64,000 nucleotides of DNA from Talinum fruticosum (GCA_021018815.1 JAITYX010000007.1:1675001-1739000); one strand, 5' to 3'. Shown: positions 45,989 through 57,880, numbered from the stretch's first letter. The notes: generated by a model from the sequence alone, not told the origin. Numbers and translations: made by a program.

Positions 45989-47427
45989 TGAAGACTCAGG
46001 TATAACTCTCTACCTCTCTTATGTTTTGATTCTAACTCATTCCGAGTTTTCTAGAAACTAGTATCTAAGTTTTCATTTTGTTCTCACTCGACTCGAAAGC
46101 ACTTTATTGCATATCTCTTCCTTGCGTTTCGACTTACTCGGACATAACTTCGAATCATCGCATGTTCAAACAATTTCTCTAACACATTTATTCCGAGCAC
46201 TAACTTTGTAATTCAAGTTAAAATAAAGTACAACGTTAATTCTTTATTCTAAGTTAGTTTATTTATGGAGAATTATTTGAGTGGATCAAGTTCATATATC
46301 ATGATATATTTTCTCTCTAACTTGATCATTTGAGGATTGACTCAAGATGGAATCTGATCTTAATGGATATTAGACTTAAAAAATTCCATTCTTTTAGACA
46401 AAGATAATTAAGCACTTAATTACTTTGATTTAATTATTATATGTGCCTAATCTTGGAACCAAGTATTTTATACTTTGAGAACCAATGTGGTTTGCTTTTT
46501 ACGTTTTTCAAATAAGTCTAATGTACTTTTGAATTACAAAAGAAACCAGACTTCTAGTCTTTAAACACCGAAGTCAAGAATTAGCTACTTCGGACAATGC
46601 TCGGACACCGTGTCAAGGTTGTTTGTTTCCAAAACTAGAAAACTCCAACTCTAGGTCTAATGGTTGTTTCCACCTTAGTTTTCAGTCAACACCAGTTGAT
46701 TAAACCAACTTTTGGAGCCAAGAGCCGTTACATAACGTTTATGTCCCAACGGATCTTTTACGAGTGACTCGGAATAGCCGTTATAATGGCTAGTGAAGAT
46801 TTTAGTCCGGAAACTAGGTTCAATGGTCATTCCGCTTAAATGCTTATAAATATAAGCCACTCCATAAGACTAGAAGATTGATGGAATTAATGCTTGAACA
46901 TATTGCCTAACACTTGCTTAGTGCATTCTTACATAATCTTCTAATCACAACTCTTAATCGTATTTCATATTTTCGAGTTGTAAAGAAAGTCTTGTAATCA
47001 GTTACATTCTTTTCTTACTTTCTTTGTAAGTCCCTTGATTGAGCTGTAATGGCTAAATTAGCTCAGTTGTCCCTTATTGTAAAGGTTAACTCGGTTAGAA
47101 AGTACTTGATCGGATAAGAGAACTTTTGAGTCTACGAACATCTTGTAAGGAATTGTTTAAGGGAGAAATTCTATGTAGAGTCCGTCCTTTGTAATTGAGG
47201 ATTCAATTAGTAGATTTGACTTGGTGCTTGGATTAGCACTGTCCGTGGTTTTCTCGCCCCATGAGGGTTTCTATGTACTTCGTGTGTTTATCTTTCCGAG
47301 TCCAATCTAGACTCGGAATCTACTTTAGTTAAGTTCGGTGCAAAAAGTGTTCAATTTTATTTAAATTTCTTCATCACCCTATTCACCCTTTCTAGGGTGA
47401 CTTATACTCTCCAAGAGCGAACCTTCA
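45989..47427 (+). repeat. SIR-D 5' LTR
   Basis: 1,439 bp in the opposite orientation to the other family LTRs: TGAAGACTCAGG at the left, GCGAACCTTCA at the right. TATA box TTATAAATATAAG is at 46,844-46,856. It is inserted in the SIR-C pol; left flank ctaat. Confidence 0.9.
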
Positions 47428-47428
47428 A

Positions 47429-47442
47429 TTGGTATCAAAGCC
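47429..47442 (+). promoter_or_regulatory. SIR-D primer-binding site
   Basis: TTGGTATCAAAGCC, two bases after the LTR start of the internal region. It matches initiator Met-tRNA except CAA in place of CAG. Confidence 0.85.
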
Positions 47443-47484
47443 TAGTCTTTCAAGAGGATCTCAAAATCCAAAGGTTTAAAGATG

Positions 47485-48315
47485 AGATGGCTTAAAACAA
47501 TGGAGAGTTCGATGAAGGAGGTCATCTACCAGGTCATCTAAGTTCAAGGGGTCAAACTTTGCACATTGGAAGAAGATAATGGAATGCTTTCTGATGGACA
47601 ATGATGAAGATGTTTGGAACATGATTCAAGAAGGTAACTACATTCCAAAGAAGATGGATGGTGTAAGATCTCGTGCCTCAAGAGAAATATGAGTTCACTA
47701 TGGAAGAGACTGAGAAGTTTAGAAAGAACTTCAAAGCTATGAACACATTAATGTGTGCCATCAACTCAGAAGAGTACAACGAGTCTCTGCCTATGACATA
47801 GCCAAAGAGGTGTGGGACACCTTGGTCAACACCTATGAAGAAAGAAGTCAAGTGAAACAGGCGAAGATAAGTCAATATCTTCATAAGTATGAGCTGTTCA
47901 AGATGGAGCCAGAAGAGAACATCACTCAAATATATGTTTGGTTCACAGAGATTACTAATAATCTCAAATCTCGGAGTAGAAAGATTTCACATAAAGAAAT
48001 GGTCAAAAAAATTTTGAGAAGTCTACTAAAGAGAAGATGGGGTCCCAAGGTGACAACCATTGAAGAGGCTTAGAATCTCTCACAAATAAAGCCGGAAGAG
48101 CTCATTGGGAAGCTGCTTACTCATGAGATTCATCCGGAAGAAGAGGATGCCAAGGTCAACACCGGAAAGAACATTGCGCTAAAGGCCTCGAAAGCGGACG
48201 TCAAAGTCCGAGCTCTTCAGAATCGAAGAAGATCCTATGGCGCTCATTGCCCGAGGCTTAAAGAGAATGATGAAGTACAAAAAGTGGAAAAGAGGCCAAA
48301 GGAAGAGCTCTACAA
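47485..48315 (+). pseudogene. SIR-D gag
   Basis: The likely start ATG at 47,487 is followed at codon 3 by TAA, then NNGEFDEG. Next: SKFKGSNFAHWKKIMECFLM and DNDEDVWNMIQEGNYIPKKM (47,540-47,660), a shift, AYDIAKEVWDTLVNTYEERS (47,785-47,845), YLHKYELFKMEPEENITQIY, EITNNLKSRSRKISHKEMVK and WGPKVTTIEEA up to 48,073. After PEELIGKLLTHEIHPEEED the reading continues to RPKEELYK at 48,315 and then changes abruptly to RT. The zinc knuckle, protease and integrase are absent. Confidence 0.8.
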
Positions 48316-48985
48316 ATGAGAATTTCCAAATCATGTGTTCGAACTTAAACAAACACTTTATAGTCTTAAATAAGGTTCGGAGCTTGGAATTATAGATTAA
48401 GCAAGTTTTTACTAGAAAGTGATTTTAAAAGGGGACTGATTGACAAAACACTTTTCACCACATCTAAAGGTAAGGATTTCATAATAGTTCAAATATATGT
48501 TGATGACATTTTGTTTGGTGCTACTAACGAAAATTTGTTCGAGAGAATTCTCCGACTTGATGAGCAAAGAGTTTGAAATGAGCATGATTACAAGGTGGAT
48601 AAAAAGAGCACCTCTGGTGCATGTCAATTTCTTGACATTGAAAAAACAAATTCAATACCATTATCAACGACCAATGCCGAATATATTACCAATCATGTAA
48701 CAAATGAGAGATCTAGGCATATATTATAGAAAAGTTCCAATCAAATGTGAAAATCGAGTGCCATAAATATTACTAAAAATCCAAGTACAACACTCTAAGA
48801 CCAAGCATGTTGCGGTTAGACACCATTTTATTAGTGATCATGCAAAAAAGGTGACATTATTCTTGATTTTATTCCTACCAAGTACCAATTAGCTGATATC
48901 TTTACCAAACCATTGAGTGAAGATCAATTTTGCTTTATAAGATGAGAACTTGGTATGCTTGATTCCAAAATTGAGGTGAGACACT
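48316..48985 (+). pseudogene. RT and RNase H remnant joined to SIR-D gag
   Basis: Sense pieces: FPNHVFELKQTLYSLK (48,325), DKTLFTTSKGKDFIIVQIYV DD (48,440-48,510, YVDD intact in its own frame), then EMSMI joined straight to YKVDKKSTSGACQFLD at about 48,590, which skips the end of RT and the start of RNase H. RNase H ends with FIPTKYQLADIFTKPLSEDQ FCFIR. It may be SIR-D's own pol after deletion, or the lost RT part of SIR-C lying on the far side of a truncated SIR-D. Confidence 0.75.
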
Positions 48986-49380
48986 CTCTAAGGACTAATA
49001 TGTTCGTTTGAATATTTCAGGAAAACAAGGAGTATCCGACCTTGCCTAAGTACTCTGTCCGAGTATTTTAGAAAAATTAGGGGTATTTGACCCAATCCGA
49101 GTACTCTATTTGAGTATTTTAGGAAAACAAAGCGTAATCGACTCCATGAGGACCTCCGGTAAGTCCGTCCGACCGAAGTATCTAGAACCTATATATTCCA
49201 ACATTATAAAAATAAAATCAAAGAAAAAATGGGCAAATTTTTGGAAAATGAATCTCCAATTAATGGAAATTCATTATCTTCAAAATTTTTGAAAAGATTT
49301 GAAATCTTCTAAAATTTTAATTTTGAAAATTAAAAACCTTCATTTCTCTCTTTCCGTGTCAAACATGTAATAAATCTCGG
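48986..49380 (+). repeat. Post-pol tail with 52-bp tandem repeat
   Basis: About 2.5 units of roughly 52 bp at 49,013-49,150, each with ttttaggaaaacaa and gagtactct(a/g)t(t/c)tgagtat. There is no extra ORF and no 3' LTR here, unlike the other copies. The rest to 49,380 is AT-rich without a gene. SIR-E begins right after ctcgg. Confidence 0.6.
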
Positions 49381-50856
49381 TGAAGGTTTGCTCTTGGAGA
49401 AATTTAGTCACCCTAGAGGTGGGGTGAATAGGGTGATGAGGAAATTTAAATAATAAATGAAAGAATAAAGTCTAAAACTCACTTTGAAGTAATCCGAGTC
49501 TAGATTGGACTTAGAAAAGTGATAACTCGAAATTATGTGGAAACCCTCCTAGGGCGAGAAAACCATGGCCAGTGCTAATCCAAGCACCAAATCAAATCCA
49601 CTATTTTGAATCCACAAAATACACTAGACAAACTCAACTGGAATTGCTCCCTTAGACAATTCCTTACAAGGTTTTCCTAGACTCACAAATTCCCTTATCC
49701 GATCTAGTACTTCCTAACTAAGGTATCCTTTACAGTTAGGGACAAGCGAGATGAGTTAACCCTTACAACTCAGTCAAGGGACCTTACTCAGAAAGTAAAA
49801 GAGAAGTTGTGACTGATTACAAGACTTTACAACTTAGAAAGATGTTAAGTACAGAGTTGGAGTTATAAGTAGAAGATTGAATATGAATACAAAGAGTTTT
49901 GCTCAAGTATGTGTATTAACAATGGTTCCAGCAATCTTCAAGTCTTGAGAGTTGGCTTTTATTTATAGATGACCAGGCAGATTAGCCGTTGAGACCAGAC
50001 TTCTAATTAGAAGTCATCTCGTGACCGTTGTAACGGTTCTTCGAGTCACTCGGAAGAGATCCGTTGAGTTGTGAACGTTGTGCAACGGCTCTTGACTCCT
50101 TAGGATATCCCAATCTGCTGGTGGTGTCCGAAAAGTAAGGTGGAAATCATCGTTGATCTTAGTATTGAAGATTTTCGGTTTGGAAACAGACAACCACGAC
50201 ACGGTTTCTAGGCTTTGGTCGAAGTAGAAAAAGCCTTGTCTGCTGGTGATTTGACATCTTGAAACCGGTTACTTTTGTAATTCAAAAGTAGGATAACCTC
50301 ATTTGAATAACCTACAAAAGTAAATCAATTTGGTTCTCAAAGTATTAAAATACTTTGGTCCAGGATTAGACACGAGATAATAATTTAATTAAGATAATTA
50401 AGTGCATAATTATCCGAGTAAGAAAGAGATTGAATTTTTCTAAGTCTAATATTCATTATACTTAAATGCCATCCGAGTCATGTCTGAAGAAAGATCAAGT
50501 TAGATATTGAATATCAAAGAATGAATGTTTGATCTAGACAGAAGAGGTTCAAACAAAACAAGGCGACTAAAAGAGATGAAGTCAAGCTGCAATTCATCCG
50601 AACTTAAAATACGAAGTCGGACTTGACTTTAAACGTGTTAGAGCGAGTGTTTGAACATTCGATAAATCCGAGTGTTGTCCGAGTGACTCGGAGCTACGAG
50701 ATGTAGAAAGATGATCAATCGGTATGCTTTACGAGTCGGTTAGAATCAAATGAAAATAGAAGCAATAGTTTACGTAAAACTCGGGAAAGATTCTATACCA
50801 CTCGGAAAAGTTTCTATATCTCTTCGAATGTTACTTATGCAAAGTCCGAGTCTTCA
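49381..50856 (-). repeat. SIR-E 3' LTR
   Basis: 1,476 bp, TGAAGGTTTGCTC to GAGTCTTCA. TATA is sense ATCTATAAATAAAAGCC (49,955-49,970). Upstream lie at least five CCGTTG/CAACGG motifs at 49,983-50,090. Confidence 0.9.
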
Positions 50857-51255
50857 ATCTCCCTATTTTAATGAAAGGCATTCTTTACTCGAGATAAAAA
50901 CTTTCTTAGTGATAAAAACCCCGAGTTTTTTATTCATTCTCAACAAACATGTCGGAGCAACTAGAGATTGGATTGCCTCGAGCTAAAAGTTAAAGTATCG
51001 CATATAAATGAAGTGAAGCGAGACTTAGAGTATTGCATATATCGGAGCAAACAAACAAAAAATGTAACCGAGTTGATATGACCAAAAAAAAATTGAAGTG
51101 TCTCGTAACACTCGGAAGATGAACTCGAAGAAATAGCTTGAAACTCGAAATCACTTCATTAATATTCACACAAAAAGATATATATATAGAAGAGGTGAGA
51201 GAGAAATCTCCCCTAAACACGACAACACAAATTTTATAACTTTCTCCCCTTGCCT
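50857..51255 (-). promoter_or_regulatory. SIR-E multiple polypurine tracts
   Basis: A degraded copy at the LTR edge (sense AATAGGGAGAT, 50,857-50,867), and clear copies at 51,205-51,214 and 51,241-51,250 (AGGGGAGA type). Confidence 0.7.
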
Positions 51256-52979
51256 TTCAGCAAAAACAAACAAAGGAAGAAGGCATCAAGAAGATACGAG
51301 ATGTGTATGTCTGGACAAAAAAATAAAACAAGAAAAGAAATTTTCTAAGATGGAGGGGAGGGAGCGATCGAGTCGAGGTTGATTACCGAGCACTACGCCT
51401 TGCCGATAAGAGCGTGAGGATATTGAGGATCAAGGCGGTGGCAGCATCTGGAATCACCGGGATGGGCTCAGCCCTGAATGGATGACCCAAAACCAAGTCG
51501 TCCAGAGGTTCATCCTCTTAGAACTCGACTAAGGGAGGTGCTCGCTCGAGCCGGGCCGGCTGCTGGCCGACCTTTGTCGGCGGGGTCTTCGACCCACTCG
51601 GACTACTGTCCGAGCTGGTCGGTCCGGTTGTAGGACAGGAGCACTTGTCCCTCTAGTGCTTCTGCTCCTTTGGCTTCTTCCTTTTCTAGTTCGTCCTTCT
51701 CCCCTTCTTCCTTTCCCTCGGATGGAGTTGCCTCAACCGCGAGCTCCTCTTCTTTTTCTTCTTCTTCCTCACCTACATAGGAGGATTTGGTTGGGCTCGA
51801 GGATTCCTCGAAGTGTCCGAGTCAATAGGATCTCGAGCAACCGTGGAGCGCCGTTCTTGGAGGAGCTCTATCATCTCCTTCTACTCCTTGACAAGTGCTT
51901 TCATCGAAGAAGAACATCTTCGTTGTTCTCCGATTTGGGACTGAGCGAGTCTTTTGATTGATGGTCATAGGCTGGAGGACGAGTCTTGAATGACCGGAGA
52001 GTGTCCTTGAGTTTTGTGGACACCGAGGAAAGCTTGTCCATGACGACAATGGACAAGGCAGGTGAAATGACATGAGAAGCACCTGAAGTGGAGGCACCAC
52101 CAGGTGGAGGAGGTAGAGAAAGAGGGGTTGAGTCCGAGTCCGAGCGGGAGAAAGTGGCCTTAGTTACGAGCTATGGACCTAGACACCCTGTTGCGTTTCC
52201 TGGTATCCATACCCAAGAAGTTCTTTCTTGCCAACAACAATGGCAGCCTTAAAAACCGCGTTAGGTTACGAGGGAAGAGGAACTTTGAATTGTTTAAAGA
52301 TGATTGTGAGAAGAGCCCCGAAAGGAAGTGGGGTTGTCTTCTTAGGTCGAGTCCGAGTGGCGCAGCAGACCATTTGCTCAATTTTGGCTGGAAAGAGGTC
52401 TACTTTGTAGCCCTCAAGTGTATCATACAGAGCTTTGAGGTGCTTGGAGTTAGGGTTCTCCTTGCTAGAATACCGAGAGAAGAAGGTTCTCATCGGTAGA
52501 AAGCACGAAGTCGGGCTTCGACTTTAGTTGAGTCACGAGAGAAATTTTTGTGTGACTCAGGAAATTCTTTGGCATACCTCTCAAAGAATTCATCAGCAAC
52601 CTCGTTGAAAGGTATGAGGTTGCTTTGTTGAGCAAAAGAGAAGAAACTTTGAAGAGACAATGGAGAAGAGAAACGTTGACTCGGACAACAATGTTTTGAA
52701 CTACGGAGGTAAGTATACTTTCGGAGCTGGAAAGGTTGGAGAAAAACTTAGAAACGAGTTCGGGTAGATGAACTCGCTGAAACAGAGGAAATTGTAAACC
52801 CCTGTTGATTTGATGTGATTCAACCATGAAAATTTTATGGTTAGGAAGAATTTGCCATCCGGCGTTAGGTGTTGGGTGACAATGATTTTAGAGGGATTGG
52901 AAGGGCCCTCTTGGATTTTTATTCGAGGCTTCTTGGTTGTAGAACCAAGAAAGTCGGAGTGGGAACCTCTTTTCGGCAT
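51256..52979 (-). pseudogene. SIR-E extra ORF after pol (env-like position)
   Basis: Starts at 52,979 with MPKRGSHSDFLGSTTKKPRI and PSNPSKIIVTQHLTPDGKFF, then TGVYNFLCFSEFIYPNSFLS. Later frames give PELVSKFFSNLSSSESILTS, VRVNVSLLHCLFKVSSLLLN (52,465-52,827), YDTLEGYKVDLFPAKIEQMV and PFGALLTIIFKQFKVPLPS (52,266-52,493), and a charged part to 51,822. It has at least three frame changes. It is collinear with the SIR-B and SIR-F copies. Confidence 0.7.
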
Positions 52980-53385
52980 ATTTTGATGAGAAAAGAGAGA
53001 GGGGATGAACTTTGAGAGAAAAGAGAGAAAATAGCTCGAAGAGAAAGAGTGAGTAGAGAGTAGAGAATGATAGAAAATGAAAGAGTGGAAAGAGAGTTTA
53101 TAGCAATCGGTGCTTACTTGAGACTTCTTTCACTTTGCTTGAGAGTCGGTTCGTTCCTTGAATATAGTGAGCTTGCTCGAGATGTAGTAAGAGAGAGAGA
53201 GAGAGTATGTAGCGAGTAAAGTATCGAAATGAAGGAAAAAGGATGCTATTTATAGAGAAAGAATAGTCCTTCGATGAGTCGTTTTGACCCAACTCTCCAA
53301 CGGCCGCCTCGAATAGGTGTGACAGTTCCGCCCTCCAATGGTTACAATTCAAGAGCTTGTCTTCCCACGGCTAGTTCTCCGACTA
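52980..53385 (-). promoter_or_regulatory. Putative internal promoter of the SIR-E extra ORF
   Basis: Sense CTCTATAAATAGCATCC (53,241-53,257) lies about 265 bases before the ATG. The sense leader is a strong CT-rich run (plus-strand agagagagagag at 53,190-53,203). Upstream motifs: TCCAACGGCC (53,296-53,305), ccaatggtta (53,335) and cccacggctagt (53,364). Confidence 0.55.
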
Positions 53386-53639
53386 ATGCACACGAAAGAT
53401 AGAGCGAAAAAGAGTTGAAAGAGATTTCTGAAATTCTCCATTGATCTAGAGATGATTTTAGAAGTTTTATGTCCATTTTTCTCAAAATCCGAGTCCGACT
53501 CAGTAGAGTTTTAAGTGACTCGAAACAACAAGAAGATAATAACTCATAGCCCGAGTATCACTCACTCAACTAAACTAATTGTTATTAAACCAACATAATG
53601 AAACATTCAACACATAATCATGCAATATTTCATTTAGAA

Positions 53640-53877
53640 GAACACATAATTATGCATTAATCATACCAAGTTCATTCCTAATGAAACAAAACCGATCCTC
53701 ACTAAGTGGCTTAGTAAAGATATCAGCTAACCGAAGTTTGGTAGGAATGAATTCAAGTTCAATATCACCTTTCTCATAATGGTCTCTTAGAAAATGATAT
53801 CTGACCTCAATGTGCTTAGTTTTTGAATGCTTGAACTGGATTCTTGGTGATGCTGATTGCGCTTTGGTTATCACACT
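53640..53877 (-). pseudogene. SIR-E RNase H, C-terminal part
   Basis: Sense KCDNQSAISITKNPVQ (53,830-53,877, with the Gln codon CAA and this block in frame), then KHIEVRYHFLRDHYEKGDIE and LADIFTKPLSEDRFCFIRNE LGM. It is interrupted at 53,877 by the SIR-F LTR. Confidence 0.85.
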
Positions 53878-55467
53878 TGAAGGTTTGCTCTTGGAGAGTA
53901 TAAGTCACCGTAGAGGGGGTGAATACGGTGATGAGGAAACTTGCTTGAATTTAAAATAGATATGAATCTCAGGTGAGCGTGAAGCAAGGTTAAACTCGGA
54001 AAAGCATAAACTCATATTTCGAGTAAGTAGTGAAAAGACAGATTAAACGGAATTTAGAAACTGTCCGATTCTAGAATGCACTTAGAAAAGTGATAACTCG
54101 GAAGATACATGAAAACCCTCCAGGGCGAGAAAACCACGGATTGTGCTAATCCAAGCACAAAGTCGAATCCACTATTTTAAGTTCACAAAATACAGGTAGA
54201 CTCACTTAACCTGGGTTGCTCCCTTAGACAACTCCTTACAAGGTTTTCCTAGACTCGAAATTTCCTTATCCGATCTAGTACTTCCTAACCGAGATCACCC
54301 TTACAGTTAAGGACAATTGAGCTGAGTTAACCCTTACAGCTTAGTCAAGAGTCCTTACTTAGAGAGTAAGAAAGAAAGTGTTTGTAATCGAGTACAAGAC
54401 CTTACAACTCGGAAAGTTATGAAATACGGAATTGGAGTTGTAAGTAGAAGATTGAGAATGAATACAATGACTTTTTGCTCAAGTATGTGTATTAACAATA
54501 GATTTGGCAATCTTCAAGTCTTGAAAGTTGGCTTCTATATATAGATGACCAAGCAACTTAGCCGTTGTGTCCATCTTCCGACTGGAGGTCCTTTGTGACC
54601 ATTGTAAAGAATTTTCCGAGTCACTCGAGAAAATATCCGTTTAGATATGAACGTTGAGCAATGGTTCTTGACACCTATGAAAGTCCCAAAACCACTCGGT
54701 GGTGTCTTCAAAAATAGGGTGGAAACCACCGTTGAGCTTAGTGTTGCAGATTTCCGGTTTTGGAAAGAGACAATCCGACACGATTGTGCGGGGCTAGGTC
54801 GAGGTGGAAAAAGCCTTGTCTGCTGGTGATTTTACATTTTGAAGCCGGTTACTTTTGCGGTTCAAACATAGGATAGCCTCGTTTGAATAACCTACAAAAG
54901 CAAATCAATTTGGTTTTCAAAGTATAAAATACTTTGGTCAAGGTTAGACACGAGATAATGATATAATCAAGATAATTAAATGACTAATTATCCGAGTTAG
55001 AAAAGGAATGGAATTTTACGAGTCTAATATCCATGATACTCAAAATTCCATCCGAGTCGAGTCTAAAAGAGAATCAAGTTAGATTAAGAATATCAGAGTG
55101 AACAAACTTGATCTAGACTAAACAAAGTTCAAACAACATAAGCTGACTTGGAATAGAAAATTAACATTGTCTTGGAACATGAAGTCGGACTCGAGTTTAT
55201 GTGTGTGAATACGAGTGTTTGAACATGCAATAATTCCGAGTGTTAAGTAACTTAGAAGTTAGTTAGTACAAGCATTTTTCCGAGTCGATCAGAGTCACAC
55301 AAAGACATGAAATAATTTCTAGAACACTCGGAATAAATGCTATATCACTCAGAAAACTTTCTAAGGTACGTAGAATGACTTGAAATCAAAACCCTTTGAG
55401 AGAAGAGATATTATACCTAATTCTGGATGGAACTTAGAAAGGTGTAAGTATAAAGTCCGAGTCTTCA
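53878..55467 (-). repeat. SIR-F 3' LTR
   Basis: 1,590 bp, TGAAGGTTTGCTC to GAGTCTTCA, with a TATA-like sense CTATATATAGAAGCC (54,532-54,546). The left flank is acact, in the SIR-E RNase H gene. Confidence 0.9.
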
Positions 55468-55765
55468 ATTTCCCCTTTTTGATGAAAGGCATGCCATACT
55501 TAGACAGAAGTTTTGTTACTGATATTGCAAATTTGCTCGGAAAATATCTTAAGATTTCATAGCAAGAGCTATCATATCGAGTAAAAAACAAAGCAAACGT
55601 AGATAGATGCATTGCTTGTAAATAACAAATCAGAGCAAGAAACTTGAGATTATTAATGAAATGCAGTACTTCATTAATTTAAAGGAAAGAAATATTTACA
55701 CAAGGTGAGAGAGACTCCCCTAAACAAGACAACAAATTTTTTCTATCTATTATCCCCCTTGCCTT
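55468..55765 (-). promoter_or_regulatory. SIR-F multiple polypurine tracts
   Basis: Sense AAAAAGGGGAAAT at the LTR edge (55,468-55,480), AGGGGAGTC (55,713-55,721) and AAGGGGGATA (55,751-55,760). Confidence 0.75.
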
Positions 55766-57483
55766 TCAAGCAAAAACAAAAAAATGGGAAGAATACAACA
55801 AGAAGTACATATTTGATGTCCGGACAAAAAAAAATGAAACACTCGTAAATAAAAGACTAAGAAATTAAGGAGGGGATGGGTTAATCCGAGTTGAGGAGGA
55901 AGGACGAGTGGTGCGCCGGTGCTGATAAGATCTTGATGATGTGCTTGAGCGCGGCGGAGGAAGTACTGAGGATCTCCGGCATTGGCTCGGTTCGGAGTGG
56001 GCGACCCGGAACTAGGTCGACCAGAGGCTCATCTTCTTAGAACCGAACGACTAGAGGGGTGTGCTCGAGTTGACCTGTTGCTCGACTGTCCTTGATCAGC
56101 AGAGTTCTTCGACCCACTCAGGCTGCATGTCCGAGCTGATCACTTCGGTTGCGCTTTAGGAGCACCCGGACCCTCGGTTGTTGCTCCTTGTGCTTCTTGG
56201 TCTCCTTGGCTTTACGGCTTACCATGCTCGAAAAGAGCTGCATCAGCCGCGAGCTCTTCAACTTCTTCTTCTTGATCTTCCTCTTCACCCTTTCCTCTGT
56301 CGGAGGAGGACTTGGCGAGGGCTCGAGGATTCCTCGAAGTGTCTAAGTCTCCTTAATCTCGAGCTGCCTTGGATCGTCTCTCCTGAGAAGCTCGATTAGC
56401 TCCCTCTGCTCCTTTACTAAAGCCTTCATCTCGAGGAGCATGTCCTGTTGCTCTCGGAGTTGAGATTGGGCGGTTTTACGGTTGATGGTCATAGACTGGA
56501 AGACAGGATTGAATGACCGGAAGAGGTCCTTGAGTTCCAAGGCCATAGAGGAGATTTTGTCCATGAAAGCTATGGACAAAATGGAAGAGAGATTTTTAGA
56601 AGCACCTAAGGTGGAGGCACCACCAGGTGGAGCAAGAAGAGAAAGAGGATCTTTCCGAGTCCGAGGCGGAGAAGGTGGCCTCGGCTCGAGCTGTGAACCC
56701 GGACACCGAGGTTGGGTTTCCGGTATCCGTACCCCGAAGTTAATTTTTCCAACTACAATGGCGGCCTCGAAACGGCATTCGGATCTAAGGGAAGAGGAAC
56801 TTTGAATTGTTTAATGAGAAGAGCACCAAAAGGGAGAGGGGTGTTCTTCTTGTTCGAGTTTGAGCTGGCACAGCTGCCATTTGCTCAATAATAGTAGGAA
56901 AGAGGTCTACTTCGTAGCCCTCTAGAATATCAAAGAGTGCTTTGAGGTGCTTGGGAGTTGCGGTTCTCCTTTCTAGAGTGCTTGTGAGAAGAAAGTTCTT
57001 ATCAGCAAGAAACACGGAAAACGGGCTTATGACTTTAGTTGAGTCACGGAAAAATTTTGCGTGACCCGGGAATTCTTTTGCATACTTTTCAAAGAAGTTG
57101 TCAGCAACTTCATTGAAAGGAATTGGATTGTTGTTTAAGAAGAGAGAGGATACTTTGAGCAGGACGATGGAGGAGGGAAGTATTGATTCGAACGAGTTAT
57201 GTTGTGAACTCTGGAGGTGAGAATACCTTCGAGCTGGAAAGATGAGTGTAGAACTTAGAAACGAGTTCGGGATATATGAACTCACCGAAGCAAAGAAAAT
57301 TGTAGACCCTGGTCGATTGCATGTCAAGCAACCACGAAAATTTTGTGGTTGGGAAGAATTTATCATCCGAGTGCAAGATGCTCGGTGACAAGAGCTTTAG
57401 AATTTGAGGGCCTTCTTGGCTTTTGGTGTGGGGTTTCTTGGTGGCGAAGCAAGAAAATCAGGATGGGAACCTCTTTTCGACAT
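55766..57483 (-). pseudogene. SIR-F extra ORF after pol (env-like position)
   Basis: Starts at 57,483 (MSKRGSHPDF). Sense pieces: DDKFFPTTKFSWLLDMQSTR and VYNFLCFGEFIYPELVSKFY (57,197-57,391), then VLLKVSSLFLNNNPIPFNEV, ADNFFEKYAKEFPGHAKFFR and LKALFDILEGYEVDLFPTII (56,785-57,366). A charged, probably coiled-coil part follows with ELKDLFRSFNPVFQSMTINR and REQQDMLLEMKALVKEQREL (56,343-56,579), and a poorly conserved tail to the polypurine tracts. The block order matches the other three copies. Confidence 0.7.
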
Positions 57484-57880
57484 TTTGACGTGAAAAGAGA
57501 GAGTATGTAAGCTTGAGAGAGAGTAGGAGAGAAGAAGACTCGAAGAGAGTGAAAGATAAAAGGAAAAAATAGAAGAAGAATGAGATTGAGAGCAACAGAG
57601 CTTACTTGAGATGTTCTTCATGAAGCTTGAGAACGCTGGGTGTCGCTTTTAGTCACCGAGATCGTGGTCACGAGGATTTGATTTCGAGAGAGAGAGTAAG
57701 CGTAGAGTAAAGTAGATAAATGAAGGAGAATAAGCGCTATTTATAAGAAAAATAAACGTCCTTCGAGTATCCATTCCGATTCATCTCTTTCAACAGTCAC
57801 CTCGGATCGGTGTGATTGTTCTCTTCTTCAACGGTTAGAATTCCAGTGGTTTGTTTCCCAACAGCTAGTTGTCCGATCAT
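57484..57880 (-). promoter_or_regulatory. Putative internal promoter of the SIR-F extra ORF
   Basis: Sense TTCTTATAAATAGCGC (57,735-57,750) lies about 255 bases before the ATG, followed by a CT-rich sense leader. TTCAACGGTTA (57,827-57,837) and a decayed cccaacagcta (57,857) lie upstream. Confidence 0.55.

Larger units (their letters stand above)
49381..53877 (-). mobile_element. SIR-E: Sirevirus-like element cut by SIR-F
   Basis: Minus-strand LTR, polypurine tracts, extra ORF, internal promoter and the end of RNase H. At 53,877 SIR-F is inserted in RNase H, so the rest of SIR-E should lie beyond the right edge of the window. Confidence 0.85.
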
